NCBI GenBank assembly: GCA_017615795.1
Contig: JAFZZK010000048.1
Coordinates: 1-32,282, forward strand
DNA length: 32,282 bases
Direction: 5' to 3'
Source: Bacteroidales bacterium
Lineage (GTDB): Bacteria > Bacteroidota > Bacteroidia > Bacteroidales > WCHB1-69
Shown: positions 1 to 7,551 of the stretch, one piece after another
Numbering within the stretch: position 1 is the stretch's first letter
Layout of the letters: every line of letters begins with the position of its first letter
Translations under genes and position numbers: made by a program
The notes under the pieces: model-generated
The model's input: the letters and a program-made list of their open reading frames with translations, nothing else
Databases searched by the model: none
Told to the model about the DNA's origin: nothing

Positions 1-465
1 AACGCCCTGACCTACAAGATCATCTTTGTGCGCGGCGGCGAGATTGAGTTCTCCAAGATGAGCGTGCAGCTCGACGTGCTCGACACGGTGGAGGCCGACG
101 ACTCGCAACCCAAGCTCAACCTCAAGGAGTTTGAGCGCGTGCTGACGCACATTCTCAACAAATACAACGGCATCGAGCACAAGGCGGAACTCGGCAAGAA
201 ATGGCAGGGCGGCACAATGACCCTCCAGCCTGCCAATGCAGAACTCAAGCCCAAGGAGATGCCGATTGAGACCTTCTTCCATAAAATCGTGATGATGCGC
301 GACAGACTTCGTGTGCTGGAACAGAACATAAACAGCAGCACCTCGCTCTCCGACGAGGAAAAGGTGAACCTGCAGCAATATATCTCGCGCATTTACGGCA
401 GTATGACCTCCTTTAATGTGCTCTTTGAAGACAGCGAGGATTACTTCGTGGGAATGAAGAGTTAA
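1..465 (+). CDS. Hypothetical protein, C-terminal part (5' end outside window)
   Basis: The reading frame is open from the first base, so this is the last 154 residues of a longer protein; a GTG at 28 is internal to the open frame and is not needed as a start. The segment is soluble and rich in charged residues (for example the stretch VLDTVEADDSQPKLNLKEF), and the final 70 residues look helical. No membrane segment, catalytic motif or sorting signal is visible. It is not the C-terminus of lysine 5,6-aminomutase alpha subunit (KamD) as I know that protein, which is what one might expect directly upstream of kamE. It is followed by 149 bp of low-complexity intergenic DNA and then kamE on the same strand. 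I do not recognise the family and assign no function. Confidence 0.8.
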   Translation, partial: NALTYKIIFVRGGEIEFSKMSVQLDVLDTVEADDSQPKLNLKEFERVLTHILNKYNGIEHKAELGKKWQGGTMTLQPANAELKPKEMPIETFFHKIVMMRDRLRVLEQNINSSTSLSDEEKVNLQQYISRIYGSMTSFNVLFEDSEDYFVGMKS

Positions 466-614
466 AAAATGAAGATTTGAGAATTGAGACCTAAAACCAT
501 AGATTGCAAATCGCAAATCGTACACCAAGATTTTTTATAATACTAAATCACTACTAACCCCTAACCCCTGACCCCTAATCACTAAATCACTGAACCCTAT
601 AAAAACTAAGCAAT
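466..614. repeat. Low-complexity intergenic DNA with short imperfect tandem repeats
   Basis: This spacer before kamE contains an imperfect tandem, GATTGCAAATCGCAAATCG near 505-523, and further on (about 543-598) a run of degenerate CTAACCCC / CTGACCCC / CTAATCACT units. It is strongly strand-biased (C, A and T, almost no G in the second part). No hairpin terminator, clear TAnnTTTG promoter or cobalamin riboswitch feature is evident. It may be decayed repeat DNA. Confidence 0.6.
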
Positions 615-1403
615 ATGAGTGGCGGATTATATTCAATGGATCAAAAAGATTTTGATCAGACCCTGGACCTGACGCGTGTGAAGCCTTACGGCGACACGAT
701 GAACGACGGCAAGACACAGTTGAGTTTCACCTTGCCGGTCCCTTGTGGCGATGAAGCCGTGGAAGCAGCCAAGCAGCTGCTGAAAAAGATGGGCTTTGAT
801 AACCCACAGGTGGTTTACTACAAAGAGTTGACCAATGGATTCACCTTCGTGAACTGTTATGGTTCTTGCACACACACGGTGGACTATTCCACTATCCACG
901 TGCCCAAGGTGGAATCTACGGTTTGGTCGATGCAGGAAACCGACCAATTCATCCGTGAACATATCGGGCGCAAGATTATCGTTGTGGGCGCGAGTACGGG
1001 CACGGACGCGCACACCGTCGGCATCGACGCCATCATGAATATGAAGGGCTATGCAGGCCACTATGGCATTGAACGTTACGACATGTTCGATGCTCTCAAT
1101 ATGGGTAGCCAGATTCCCAATGAGGAGTTTATTGCCAAAGCAGTGGAGATGCACGCCGATGCGCTGTTGGTGTCCCAAACTGTGACGCAAAAGGATGTCC
1201 ATATCAAGAACATGACCGAGATGATCGAGATGCTGGAGGCCGAAGGCCTTCGCGACAAGCTCATCGTGGTGTGCGGTGGTCCCCGTATCACCCATGAACT
1301 GGCCAAGGAACTTGGTTTTGACGCCGGCTTCGGTATGAACACATACGCCGACGATGTGGCTTCCTATATTGCCCAGGAAATGGATAGACGAATGCACGCG
1401 TAG
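615..1403 (+). CDS. kamE: D-lysine/beta-lysine 5,6-aminomutase, beta subunit
   Basis: KamE is the cobalamin- and PLP-carrying subunit of lysine 5,6-aminomutase. This radical enzyme moves the terminal amino group of D-lysine, or of L-beta-lysine (giving 3,5-diaminohexanoate), in anaerobic lysine fermentation. The protein has 262 residues, the usual length. The B12-binding signature DxHxxG is present as D131-A-H133-T-V-G136, where H133 is the cobalt ligand, and K144 falls exactly where the PLP-binding lysine (Lys144 beta) is known in the clostridial enzyme. The C-terminal Rossmann-like half (LIVVCGGPRITHELAKELGF and following) is typical of B12 domains. The partner KamD is not immediately upstream. 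The ATG at 615 has no Shine-Dalgarno, as is normal for Bacteroidota. A strong hairpin follows at 1449. Kdd, a later enzyme of the same pathway, lies 6 kb away on the other strand. Confidence 0.96.
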   Translation: MSGGLYSMDQKDFDQTLDLTRVKPYGDTMNDGKTQLSFTLPVPCGDEAVEAAKQLLKKMGFDNPQVVYYKELTNGFTFVNCYGSCTHTVDYSTIHVPKVESTVWSMQETDQFIREHIGRKIIVVGASTGTDAHTVGIDAIMNMKGYAGHYGIERYDMFDALNMGSQIPNEEFIAKAVEMHADALLVSQTVTQKDVHIKNMTEMIEMLEAEGLRDKLIVVCGGPRITHELAKELGFDAGFGMNTYADDVASYIAQEMDRRMHA

Positions 1404-1448
1404 GCTAACACATGCGTTTGCCATATCCGAAGCTTGAACCCACACTTG

Positions 1449-1483
1449 AAAGGAGAAGACCGCACCAGCGGTGCTTCTCCTTT
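1449..1483 (+). terminator. Hairpin terminator after kamE
   Basis: Perfect 10-bp arms AAAGGAGAAG and CTTCTCCTTT enclose an inner stem ACCGC/GCGGT with loop ACCA and one bulged G. The structure begins 45 bp after the kamE stop. The T-tract is short (TTT, then CTGCTATTTAT), so termination strength is uncertain. Confidence 0.7.
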
Positions 1484-1557
1484 CTGCTATTTATACAGAA
1501 GACGCTCTATCCACATTCAAAGGCGTGAGTTTTTGATTGCCTGTCAGATACAAGCGA

Positions 1558-4500
1558 TTAATGCTTGTGTATCTTCACCACATGCGGTGTGCCATGGACT
1601 GGTACAATACGCACAAAGTACAGTCCGGCCGGCAAACCGTCTGTGTATGCTTTTCCTTCTGCCTCGGTGTCGGTGACAGTCAGCAGCCTGCCGGAACTAT
1701 CATATAATTCCACTCTTTGGTTCGCAAGGCCGCCGGTCGGATCCATGGCTGGAGTTGCGCGTGTCTGGCGGGTTGCTCTGCTGTTTGTGGTTTTGTCCCA
1801 TTCTGAGAAGGTGACGGGAGAGAAAAGTCCCGCGCCGTTTTCTGCTTTCACTCCTATCCGGACGGCGCATGGATATGCCGTTCCCAAGGTGATGTGGCAG
1901 GAATTGTGCAAGCCCGCATATTCCCAGTTTGTCCGGGAAGGATCTCCTTGTAGGTTGAGGATGTAGTAATAGGCATTGATGCCCGAATGCTCGTCTTCAG
2001 AGGGAGGCCATGTCGCACTTATAGTTGCAGGCCAGAATGATCGGTCAAGATTGAGTTGCAATAGTGGCCGTACGGGAATCGGCGGGGTGTAGTCGACCCT
2101 GATGCTTTTCTCCACCAGTGGGGAGAACAGTCCGGCACTGTCGAGCACAATGGACTTGACTTTGGCCGTAGGGGTGCTGTGGGTCGCCTGAGCCCGGAGA
2201 TGCCGGGTTGCTTGCGCTCCGACGGTCAATGTTACCTCGTTGCCTCTTGCCACGTAGGAGCGCACATTGTCAATGGACACGGAAGCGTGGTTGGTGCAAA
2301 AGCCAACTTGGACGCTCGTGCCGGATGACGCGACAGATCCGGTCGCTTCGAGCAGACGTGTGCTGTGTCGATATACCAGAATGTTGCCGTGGCTCCTGTC
2401 CCAGACTATGCGGTATAGGTAGGATTGTCCGTGTGTGATATACACCTGGCTGTTTCGGGCTATGAGCGTGGCAACTCCGTGATGAACCTCAAACAGGGTG
2501 ACCTCGTGCCTGGGTTTGTCCCACAGAATCTTATGCCCGCAGGATGTCGGGGTGTTCGTTGAAAGGCCATTTGTGCCGAAATAAAACCAACAGCTGTCTC
2601 CTGACAGGATGGAAAGGTAAAAATCGAACAAAACGGCATCGTTGACCTGAACTAATGAGGCCACAATGTTGGTGCGGGGCAAGGCAACGAAGGGTTGTCG
2701 CAAGGCATGTTCAACCACTTGCCAGCTGCCATCGTGGCTCCAGACTGTGTTGTCCAAAGAAGCGTCAAAGTTGTCGCAAAGAAATCCCAGGTTGGTGTTG
2801 CCGCTCCATTGTGCGTTGTTTTGTTCGATAATTTGATAGAAACGGTGTTGAAGAGCCACGTTGTCGGTGTCGCGAAAAGAGAGTGTGAAATCGTGGGTCA
2901 CCCAGTCGTCCTCGTTGTGAAGGATTTCTGTCTGAGGCGGCTCGTTGTCGGCCAAGGCGGGCGATGGCTTGTAGGCATGCCAGTTGGCTGTCCAACCGGG
3001 TCTTGTGTCAGAACAATCCGATCGGAATTCCACCAGCAGGTCTCCCCCTCGTGCCACCACACGCCCGGGTGATTGCGTGTTCCATCTTCCGAGCAGTGTG
3101 CCGAAAGGTGAATCTCCCTCGTAAATCCACAGGAAGTCGTAGTCCGGTTCTAACTCGAAAGAGGTGAAATCCAGGGCGATGCTGTCGGCATCGGGCACAT
3201 GAATGAGTGTCAGTTGCCGTTGGTCGTTCCCATAGTCGTTGGCGATGCCGCCCAGATCGGTGAACAAACCGTCGTCATTAGTCCGGATGTCGGTGATGGT
3301 CGCTGGATTCAGCAGCTTATAGTAATAATTCCAGTTCCAATACGGGCCTGGATCGGTGTGGGTTTGGCTCGGGAAGTGCTGGTGGCCACGAATCTGGGTG
3401 CACGCTGTTGCACCTCCCAGGTTATGCAGACCGGCATTCAATACAGTGCCATCGTCCAGAGTGTCTCTGTAGAATGTGCGAAATGTGCGGATGTTTGTGC
3501 GACGGGCGCAAATATTCCTCACTAAATTTGCCGATGAAAGGTACATGGTCGAAGTGAAAAAGCTGTAGATGTTGCCGTAGGCTTCGTGCTCAATGCCGAT
3601 GGTGTAGCCGTTGGCGACCCCTACATGCCAGGCCTTGTCGTTTTCGGCGACCATCTGGGTCACTTGTCCGTCAATGGAACGGATCACGTAGTGCGCAGAG
3701 GCTTGGGCATTGCAATTCTGAAACCAGGCGATGCTGCCTGCGTAGGTGCCTTGGGTGTAGTGTATGGTGATGTTTGAAATGGTTTGTGTGCGCCCCTGGG
3801 TGTAATTGCAGGTTGCGGCAGGGCAATGGATTGCCAAAGGATAGTCTGTTACCGCTGTTGTGCACGAATGCTTGGATCGAGGCGCTATGGATACAGTGTC
3901 GCGCTGGAGAATCGGGAGGTTGTTTCCGAATATTTTTTCAAAATTGATGTTGCGTTTTGGAAAACCCTCAATCATGTTTGCGCCATTGTTCATGAAAAGA
4001 CAGATCGCGTACAGGGAACTCATCATCGGAAACAGTTCCATGTGGGTCTTGAGGTCGATGTTGGGCAGTCTCGCTTCCCAGATTTCGCGTGGCGTCTTGT
4101 TGTACAGTGGCAGTTCCGACAGCTCCATGAGGATGGGTAGCATGTCCAGCACCTCGTCCCCGGATGGCTCATAGCTTGCCTGTAGTCGACTGAATGCCGC
4201 GGCGTACGCCAGGATTGCGGCATGACACTCTTTGCAGATGTCGCTGGCATAATAACCGGAAAGTTGCGACACTAATTTTAGATTCTCACGGAATACACCC
4301 TTCCCGTGCAGCGTGAGTCCCATGACACTGTGAAGCGGCGGTAAGGCGCTTTTGTCCAATTCCGGTGTGTCAGATGGAGCAAAGGGGTGGAATCGGGTGT
4401 AGGTGAAAGAAACAGCTTCCAATACACCACGTGGAATGTCGGGGTATTGCCGGTATGCCTCGTCGAAATGATTTTTGATGCTGTTGTAGTCCTGCCGTAT

Positions 4501-4638
4501 TTGCTCGTTTGCAAGAGCATCCATGCTTGTTGTTGCCGGGAGATAGAAGTTCGACGTCTCTTGCGCGCGCGGTGCCGTCACCATCGCCAAGGTGATGACG
4601 ATGAGAAGTGACAATTTGATTTTTCTGTTTTGTTTCAT
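1558..4638 (-). CDS. T9SS-secreted N-acetylmuramoyl-L-alanine amidase (Amidase_2/PGRP fold) with CUB-like domain
   Basis: This is probably a secreted, zinc-dependent amidase that cuts the amide bond between N-acetylmuramic acid and L-alanine in peptidoglycan. I take the ATG at 4638 (1026 residues) rather than an upstream TTG at 4668: it begins a clean signal peptide (MKQNRKIKLSLLIVITLAMV...AQ), and the promoter box overlaps the TTG. From the ATG, residues 27-250 form a helical N-terminal region of unknown role. Residues about 285-440 are the amidase, with likely zinc ligands H293 (TIHYTQG), H419 (GHQHFP) and D429 (HTDPG). Residues about 450-555 resemble a CUB domain (DYDFLWIYEG). A lectin-like beta-sandwich region and an Ig/FN3-like region follow. 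The last 70 residues form a T9SS type A sorting domain (VELYDSSGRLL...GLYFVRIV). The product should cross the outer membrane and may act on other bacteria or on shed wall; that role is inferred. Confidence 0.85.
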   Translation of the reverse strand: MKQNRKIKLSLLIVITLAMVTAPRAQETSNFYLPATTSMDALANEQIRQDYNSIKNHFDEAYRQYPDIPRGVLEAVSFTYTRFHPFAPSDTPELDKSALPPLHSVMGLTLHGKGVFRENLKLVSQLSGYYASDICKECHAAILAYAAAFSRLQASYEPSGDEVLDMLPILMELSELPLYNKTPREIWEARLPNIDLKTHMELFPMMSSLYAICLFMNNGANMIEGFPKRNINFEKIFGNNLPILQRDTVSIAPRSKHSCTTAVTDYPLAIHCPAATCNYTQGRTQTISNITIHYTQGTYAGSIAWFQNCNAQASAHYVIRSIDGQVTQMVAENDKAWHVGVANGYTIGIEHEAYGNIYSFFTSTMYLSSANLVRNICARRTNIRTFRTFYRDTLDDGTVLNAGLHNLGGATACTQIRGHQHFPSQTHTDPGPYWNWNYYYKLLNPATITDIRTNDDGLFTDLGGIANDYGNDQRQLTLIHVPDADSIALDFTSFELEPDYDFLWIYEGDSPFGTLLGRWNTQSPGRVVARGGDLLVEFRSDCSDTRPGWTANWHAYKPSPALADNEPPQTEILHNEDDWVTHDFTLSFRDTDNVALQHRFYQIIEQNNAQWSGNTNLGFLCDNFDASLDNTVWSHDGSWQVVEHALRQPFVALPRTNIVASLVQVNDAVLFDFYLSILSGDSCWFYFGTNGLSTNTPTSCGHKILWDKPRHEVTLFEVHHGVATLIARNSQVYITHGQSYLYRIVWDRSHGNILVYRHSTRLLEATGSVASSGTSVQVGFCTNHASVSIDNVRSYVARGNEVTLTVGAQATRHLRAQATHSTPTAKVKSIVLDSAGLFSPLVEKSIRVDYTPPIPVRPLLQLNLDRSFWPATISATWPPSEDEHSGINAYYYILNLQGDPSRTNWEYAGLHNSCHITLGTAYPCAVRIGVKAENGAGLFSPVTFSEWDKTTNSRATRQTRATPAMDPTGGLANQRVELYDSSGRLLTVTDTEAEGKAYTDGLPAGLYFVRIVPVHGTPHVVKIHKH

Positions 4639-4665
4639 TGCCGTTTGATTTGTTGATTTCGACGG

Positions 4666-4696
4666 CAAAAATAAAACATGAAAAAATATTTGTCAA
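4666..4696 (-). promoter_or_regulatory. Bacteroidota-type promoter of the amidase gene
   Basis: On the minus strand a -7 box TATTTTTG (plus-strand CAAAAATA, 4666-4673) is preceded, after 20 bp, by TTG (plus-strand CAA, 4694-4696). This fits the known TTTG-N19-21-TAnnTTTG pattern. The ATG lies 27 bp downstream of the -7 box, which supports the start at 4638. Confidence 0.7.
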
Positions 4697-4785
4697 TATC
4701 TGTTTTAAGATTTAAGTATTTTTAAGGAATAACAACCTTGGAATGATTACATATCCATCTATTAATCAAATATTTAATACCTACA

Positions 4786-4829
4786 TTAACGAATATGTGT
4801 TAAATCATGGATTAACAAGTATTTGTTAA
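4786..4829. repeat. Two direct copies of an 18-bp palindromic motif (operator-like)
   Basis: TTAACGAATATGTGTTAA (4786-4803) and TTAACAAGTATTTGTTAA (4812-4829) share 14 of 18 bases and are spaced 26 bp start to start. Each is palindromic: the second has perfect 7-bp arms TTAACAA/TTGTTAA, the first 5-bp arms TTAAC/GTTAA. They lie about 90-160 bp upstream of the amidase promoter, and the second overlaps the antiporter stop codon. They could be a paired regulator site or a weak terminator for the antiporter. Confidence 0.5.
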
Positions 4830-6565
4830 TTTTTGACAAGATTGTCATTTTCTTTGGCATTCAGGTTTTCCATGAAGCTGTTTTCGAGGAAGGAAAAACG
4901 TCGGAGGGTGAAGCGAGAGAACATCAGGAACAAGACTATGGCGATTGTGATGAGCACCAGCAGCCATTTGGTGTATTTGAAGAACTTGATGAGGACGGAG
5001 GCGACGAAGAAGGCAGCGATGGCCATGCGGAGGAGAGTCCAGACCGTGATGACGATGACGTTGCCCTTGCTTTTCCTTGCCATGTCGGAATAGAGTTGTC
5101 GTGTTTTCTGGTTGTTGTGTGTGATGCCGAAAAGGAAGGGAGACAGGATGATTAGCGATGTGAGGGCACATATTGTGTTATGGAGCCATTTTGGCAGCAA
5201 GTGTACAAATTCCAGCCCGTTGATGAAAGGCAGCACGTGGTCGAAGAGGATGACCAGAACGGCGAAACTCAACACTGAGAATATGATGACACGGGTGAGC
5301 GAGTAGGTGATGATGCTTCCCCAGTTTTTGTTGCCGCGATTTTTGCCGAGCAGACTGTATTCGTCCATGCGGGATTTCAGTTTGGGCGAGATTTTCCGGT
5401 CAAGGAAACTGTACACGGGAGTGGCCATCTTGATCCAGTAGGGGGTGGTGAATGTTGTGATGACCGAGGCTGCGATGACAACAGGGTAGATGTGTTTGGG
5501 CATGACGCCTAAGGTTACACCGACAGAGGCGATGATGAAGGCGAATTCGCCCACTTGGGAGAGCGTGAATCCTGTCTTGATGGACTCTTCGAGGGTTGCG
5601 CCTGCAATCAGTGCGGATAGCGACTGCACGGCGGCTTTTACCACCAAGGTGATGATGACCAAAGAGAGAACCAGTTTCCAATATTCGGCCAGGACTGCGG
5701 GGTCGACCATCATGCCGACGGAGACAAAGAAAATGGCGCCGAAGAGGTCTTTGATGCTCTTTGTGAGATCTATGATGCGTTCGCTTTCGATGGTCTCGGA
5801 CAGGATGGAGCCGATGACGAAGGCGCCGAGTGCGGATGAGAAACCGACGTTGTTGGCAAGAATCACCATGCCAAAGCAAAGACCGATGGAGATGATGAGT
5901 AGCGTTTCGTCGTTGATGTATTTTTTGGCCTTGCGGAAAAAGGTGGGTATCACGTAAATGCCGACAACAAACCAAAGCACAAGGAAAAAGACGAGCTTGA
6001 CGATGCTCAGGACCATCTCCTTGCCGGCGAACTGCTTGCTGGCGGATGCCGTGGAAAGGAGCACCATCATGACAACTGCGACAATGTCTTGGATGATAAG
6101 CACCACCATGGTCAAGTCCACGAAAGGTTCGTTCTTGATCTTCATGTCATCGAAAGCCTTGATGATGATGGTGGTGGACGACATGGCGAGCATGCCGCCG
6201 AGGAAGACGCTTTCCATGGTTTCCCAACCCATGAGGAAACCCAAAATCATGCCTACGCCCATCATGGCGATGATGCCGAGCAGGGCGGTCACGAAGGCTT
6301 TGCTGCCCACAGAGGTCAGTTTCTTGAAGCTGAACTCGAGTCCTAATCCAAACAAAAGGAAGATGATGCCAATTTCAGACCAGACCTCGATGTCGGCGAT
6401 ATCTTTTACGGTGGGGAAGATGTTGAGATGCGGTCCGACGAGGATGCCTGCCACGATGTAGCCAAGCACCAGGGGCTGCTTCAGCAATTTGAAGATGATG
6501 GTCACCACGCCTGCGGAAATCAGGATCAGGGCGAGGTCGGAAACAAGGTTCAGGTTTTCGGACAT
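4826..6565 (-). CDS. Kef-type monovalent cation/proton antiporter (CPA2 family)
   Basis: This inner-membrane secondary transporter is predicted to exchange K+ or Na+ for protons. About twelve hydrophobic segments fill residues 5-385. Family hallmarks are LKQPLVLGYIVAGILVGP near residue 27, the GLGLEFSF loop near 73, the unwound-helix region GGMLAMSSTTIIIKAF near 123, and SSALGAFVIGSILSE in the second half. Residues about 410-560 carry three or four further hydrophobic segments instead of the cytosolic TrkA-N/TrkA-C regulatory domains found in KefB/KefC-like proteins, so nucleotide-gated control is not expected. The gene lies 44 bp downstream of the metallophosphoesterase and is probably co-transcribed with it. 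Ion specificity cannot be read from the sequence. Confidence 0.9.
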   Translation of the reverse strand: MSENLNLVSDLALILISAGVVTIIFKLLKQPLVLGYIVAGILVGPHLNIFPTVKDIADIEVWSEIGIIFLLFGLGLEFSFKKLTSVGSKAFVTALLGIIAMMGVGMILGFLMGWETMESVFLGGMLAMSSTTIIIKAFDDMKIKNEPFVDLTMVVLIIQDIVAVVMMVLLSTASASKQFAGKEMVLSIVKLVFFLVLWFVVGIYVIPTFFRKAKKYINDETLLIISIGLCFGMVILANNVGFSSALGAFVIGSILSETIESERIIDLTKSIKDLFGAIFFVSVGMMVDPAVLAEYWKLVLSLVIITLVVKAAVQSLSALIAGATLEESIKTGFTLSQVGEFAFIIASVGVTLGVMPKHIYPVVIAASVITTFTTPYWIKMATPVYSFLDRKISPKLKSRMDEYSLLGKNRGNKNWGSIITYSLTRVIIFSVLSFAVLVILFDHVLPFINGLEFVHLLPKWLHNTICALTSLIILSPFLFGITHNNQKTRQLYSDMARKSKGNVIVITVWTLLRMAIAAFFVASVLIKFFKYTKWLLVLITIAIVLFLMFSRFTLRRFSFLENSFMENLNAKENDNLVKN

Positions 6566-6609
6566 ATTATATTATTGTTGGCTGATGAGTGCGTTGGGTG
6601 TTTGTTCTC

Positions 6610-7413
6610 TTAATAGGTGAGCGTTATTTTCCCGATACATTTCCCTTTGTTGGTCATTTGGTAGATGTGGGTGCCGTTGACTACGCGGGGTTCTTTCATC
6701 TCGACATGGGAGTGACCGCCGATGATGATGTCGATGCCGGGGACTTTTTGGGCCACGACGAGGTCGTTTGTGGTGCCTTCGCCGATGCCGAGGTGGGAGA
6801 GGCAGACGATGAGCTGGCAGCCTTGCGCTTTCAGCTCGGCAACTGACTTCCGGGCGCAATCCACGGGGTCGAGGTAACGCATCTCGGCTGACACGGACGG
6901 TGCCACGAGGGGCTTAAGGTCGGCTAACAGTCCGAAAACCCCGATTTTGAGGTTGCCGCGTTGAATGATGACGTGGGGTTTTACGGCTTTGCGGAGTCTC
7001 TTGTTCAGGAACTCGTAGTTGGCGCATACGATCGGAAATTTCGCCTTGCGGAGCAGTTTGCCCAGAGTGGTGCATCCGTTGTCAAACTCGTGGTTGCCGA
7101 GGGCTGCGGCGTCGTAGCCCATGGCATTCATGAGCTTGACTTCAACTTGCCCTTTGAAAAAGTTAAAATAGGGTGTTCCCTGGCAGAAGTCGCCGGCATC
7201 GAAGAGCAGCATGTCGGGGTGTTGCTCGCGGGTCTCACGGATGACGGCTTCGCGGCGCAGGAAACCGCCCACATTGGTGTCGGCCTTGTAGGTGAAGGGC
7301 TCGATTTGACTGTGGGTGTCGTTGGTGTGCAGAATCACCAGCTCGCGATTTTGGGCTGAAATCGTGAGGGTTAGGCTCAGCAACGTGATGAAGAGGAAAA
7401 ATATTCGTTTCAT
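6610..7413 (-). CDS. Secreted metallophosphoesterase, N-terminal half of a 5'-nucleotidase (UshA-like)
   Basis: This is a predicted periplasmic or surface phosphoesterase that hydrolyses nucleotides or similar phosphate esters with two bound metals. The ATG at 7413 (267 residues) starts a good signal peptide (MKRIFFLFITLLSLTLTISAQ); an ORF extension to 7485 would cross the promoter. All calcineurin-like metal motifs are present in order: HTNDTH, FDAGDFCQG, LGNHEFD, CLSHLG and GGHSH. The protein ends soon after the catalytic domain, so the C-terminal substrate-binding domain (5_nucleotid_C) of full-length UshA is absent. Many Bacteroidota encode the two halves as neighbouring genes, but no partner is adjacent here; the next gene is the antiporter. 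Confidence 0.88.
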   Translation of the reverse strand: MKRIFFLFITLLSLTLTISAQNRELVILHTNDTHSQIEPFTYKADTNVGGFLRREAVIRETREQHPDMLLFDAGDFCQGTPYFNFFKGQVEVKLMNAMGYDAAALGNHEFDNGCTTLGKLLRKAKFPIVCANYEFLNKRLRKAVKPHVIIQRGNLKIGVFGLLADLKPLVAPSVSAEMRYLDPVDCARKSVAELKAQGCQLIVCLSHLGIGEGTTNDLVVAQKVPGIDIIIGGHSHVEMKEPRVVNGTHIYQMTNKGKCIGKITLTY

Positions 7414-7430
7414 GTTCAGGAATAAGTCTG

Positions 7431-7438
7431 CAAAAATA
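7431..7438 (-). promoter_or_regulatory. -7 box for the metallophosphoesterase gene
   Basis: The minus strand reads TATTTTTG 17 bp before the ATG at 7413, matching TAnnTTTG. No good TTTG is seen 19-21 bp further upstream, so only the -7 element is called. Confidence 0.55.
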
Positions 7439-7486
7439 GTGAAAAAAACGACAGGATTTGCTGGCGTTTTGGGTGGAGAGATCAAT

Positions 7487-7514
7487 AAAAAAGCGGGGTG
7501 AGCACCCCGCTTTT
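7487..7514 (-). terminator. Rho-independent terminator downstream of kdd
   Basis: The stem GCGGGGT/ACCCCGC with a GCTC loop (minus strand, core 7493-7510), flanked by A and T runs, lies 42 bp past the kdd stop. On the minus strand it is followed by TTTTTT. It separates kdd from the metallophosphoesterase-antiporter unit; the flanking A-run could make it work on both strands. Confidence 0.9.
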
Positions 7515-7551
7515 CTCGTCAAAGATATTATTATTACTATATGTCACAGGC

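Noticed and set aside
466-614. Cobalamin riboswitch before kamE, and likewise before the adenosyltransferase at 23201-23268
   Set aside because: Both spacers are too short or too low in complexity for the roughly 200-base aptamer, and no B12-box-like sequence is seen.
633-1445. 270-codon minus-strand frame over kamE
   Set aside because: It is antisense to a protein with exact KamE catalytic residues; its translation is rich in histidine with no recognisable motif.
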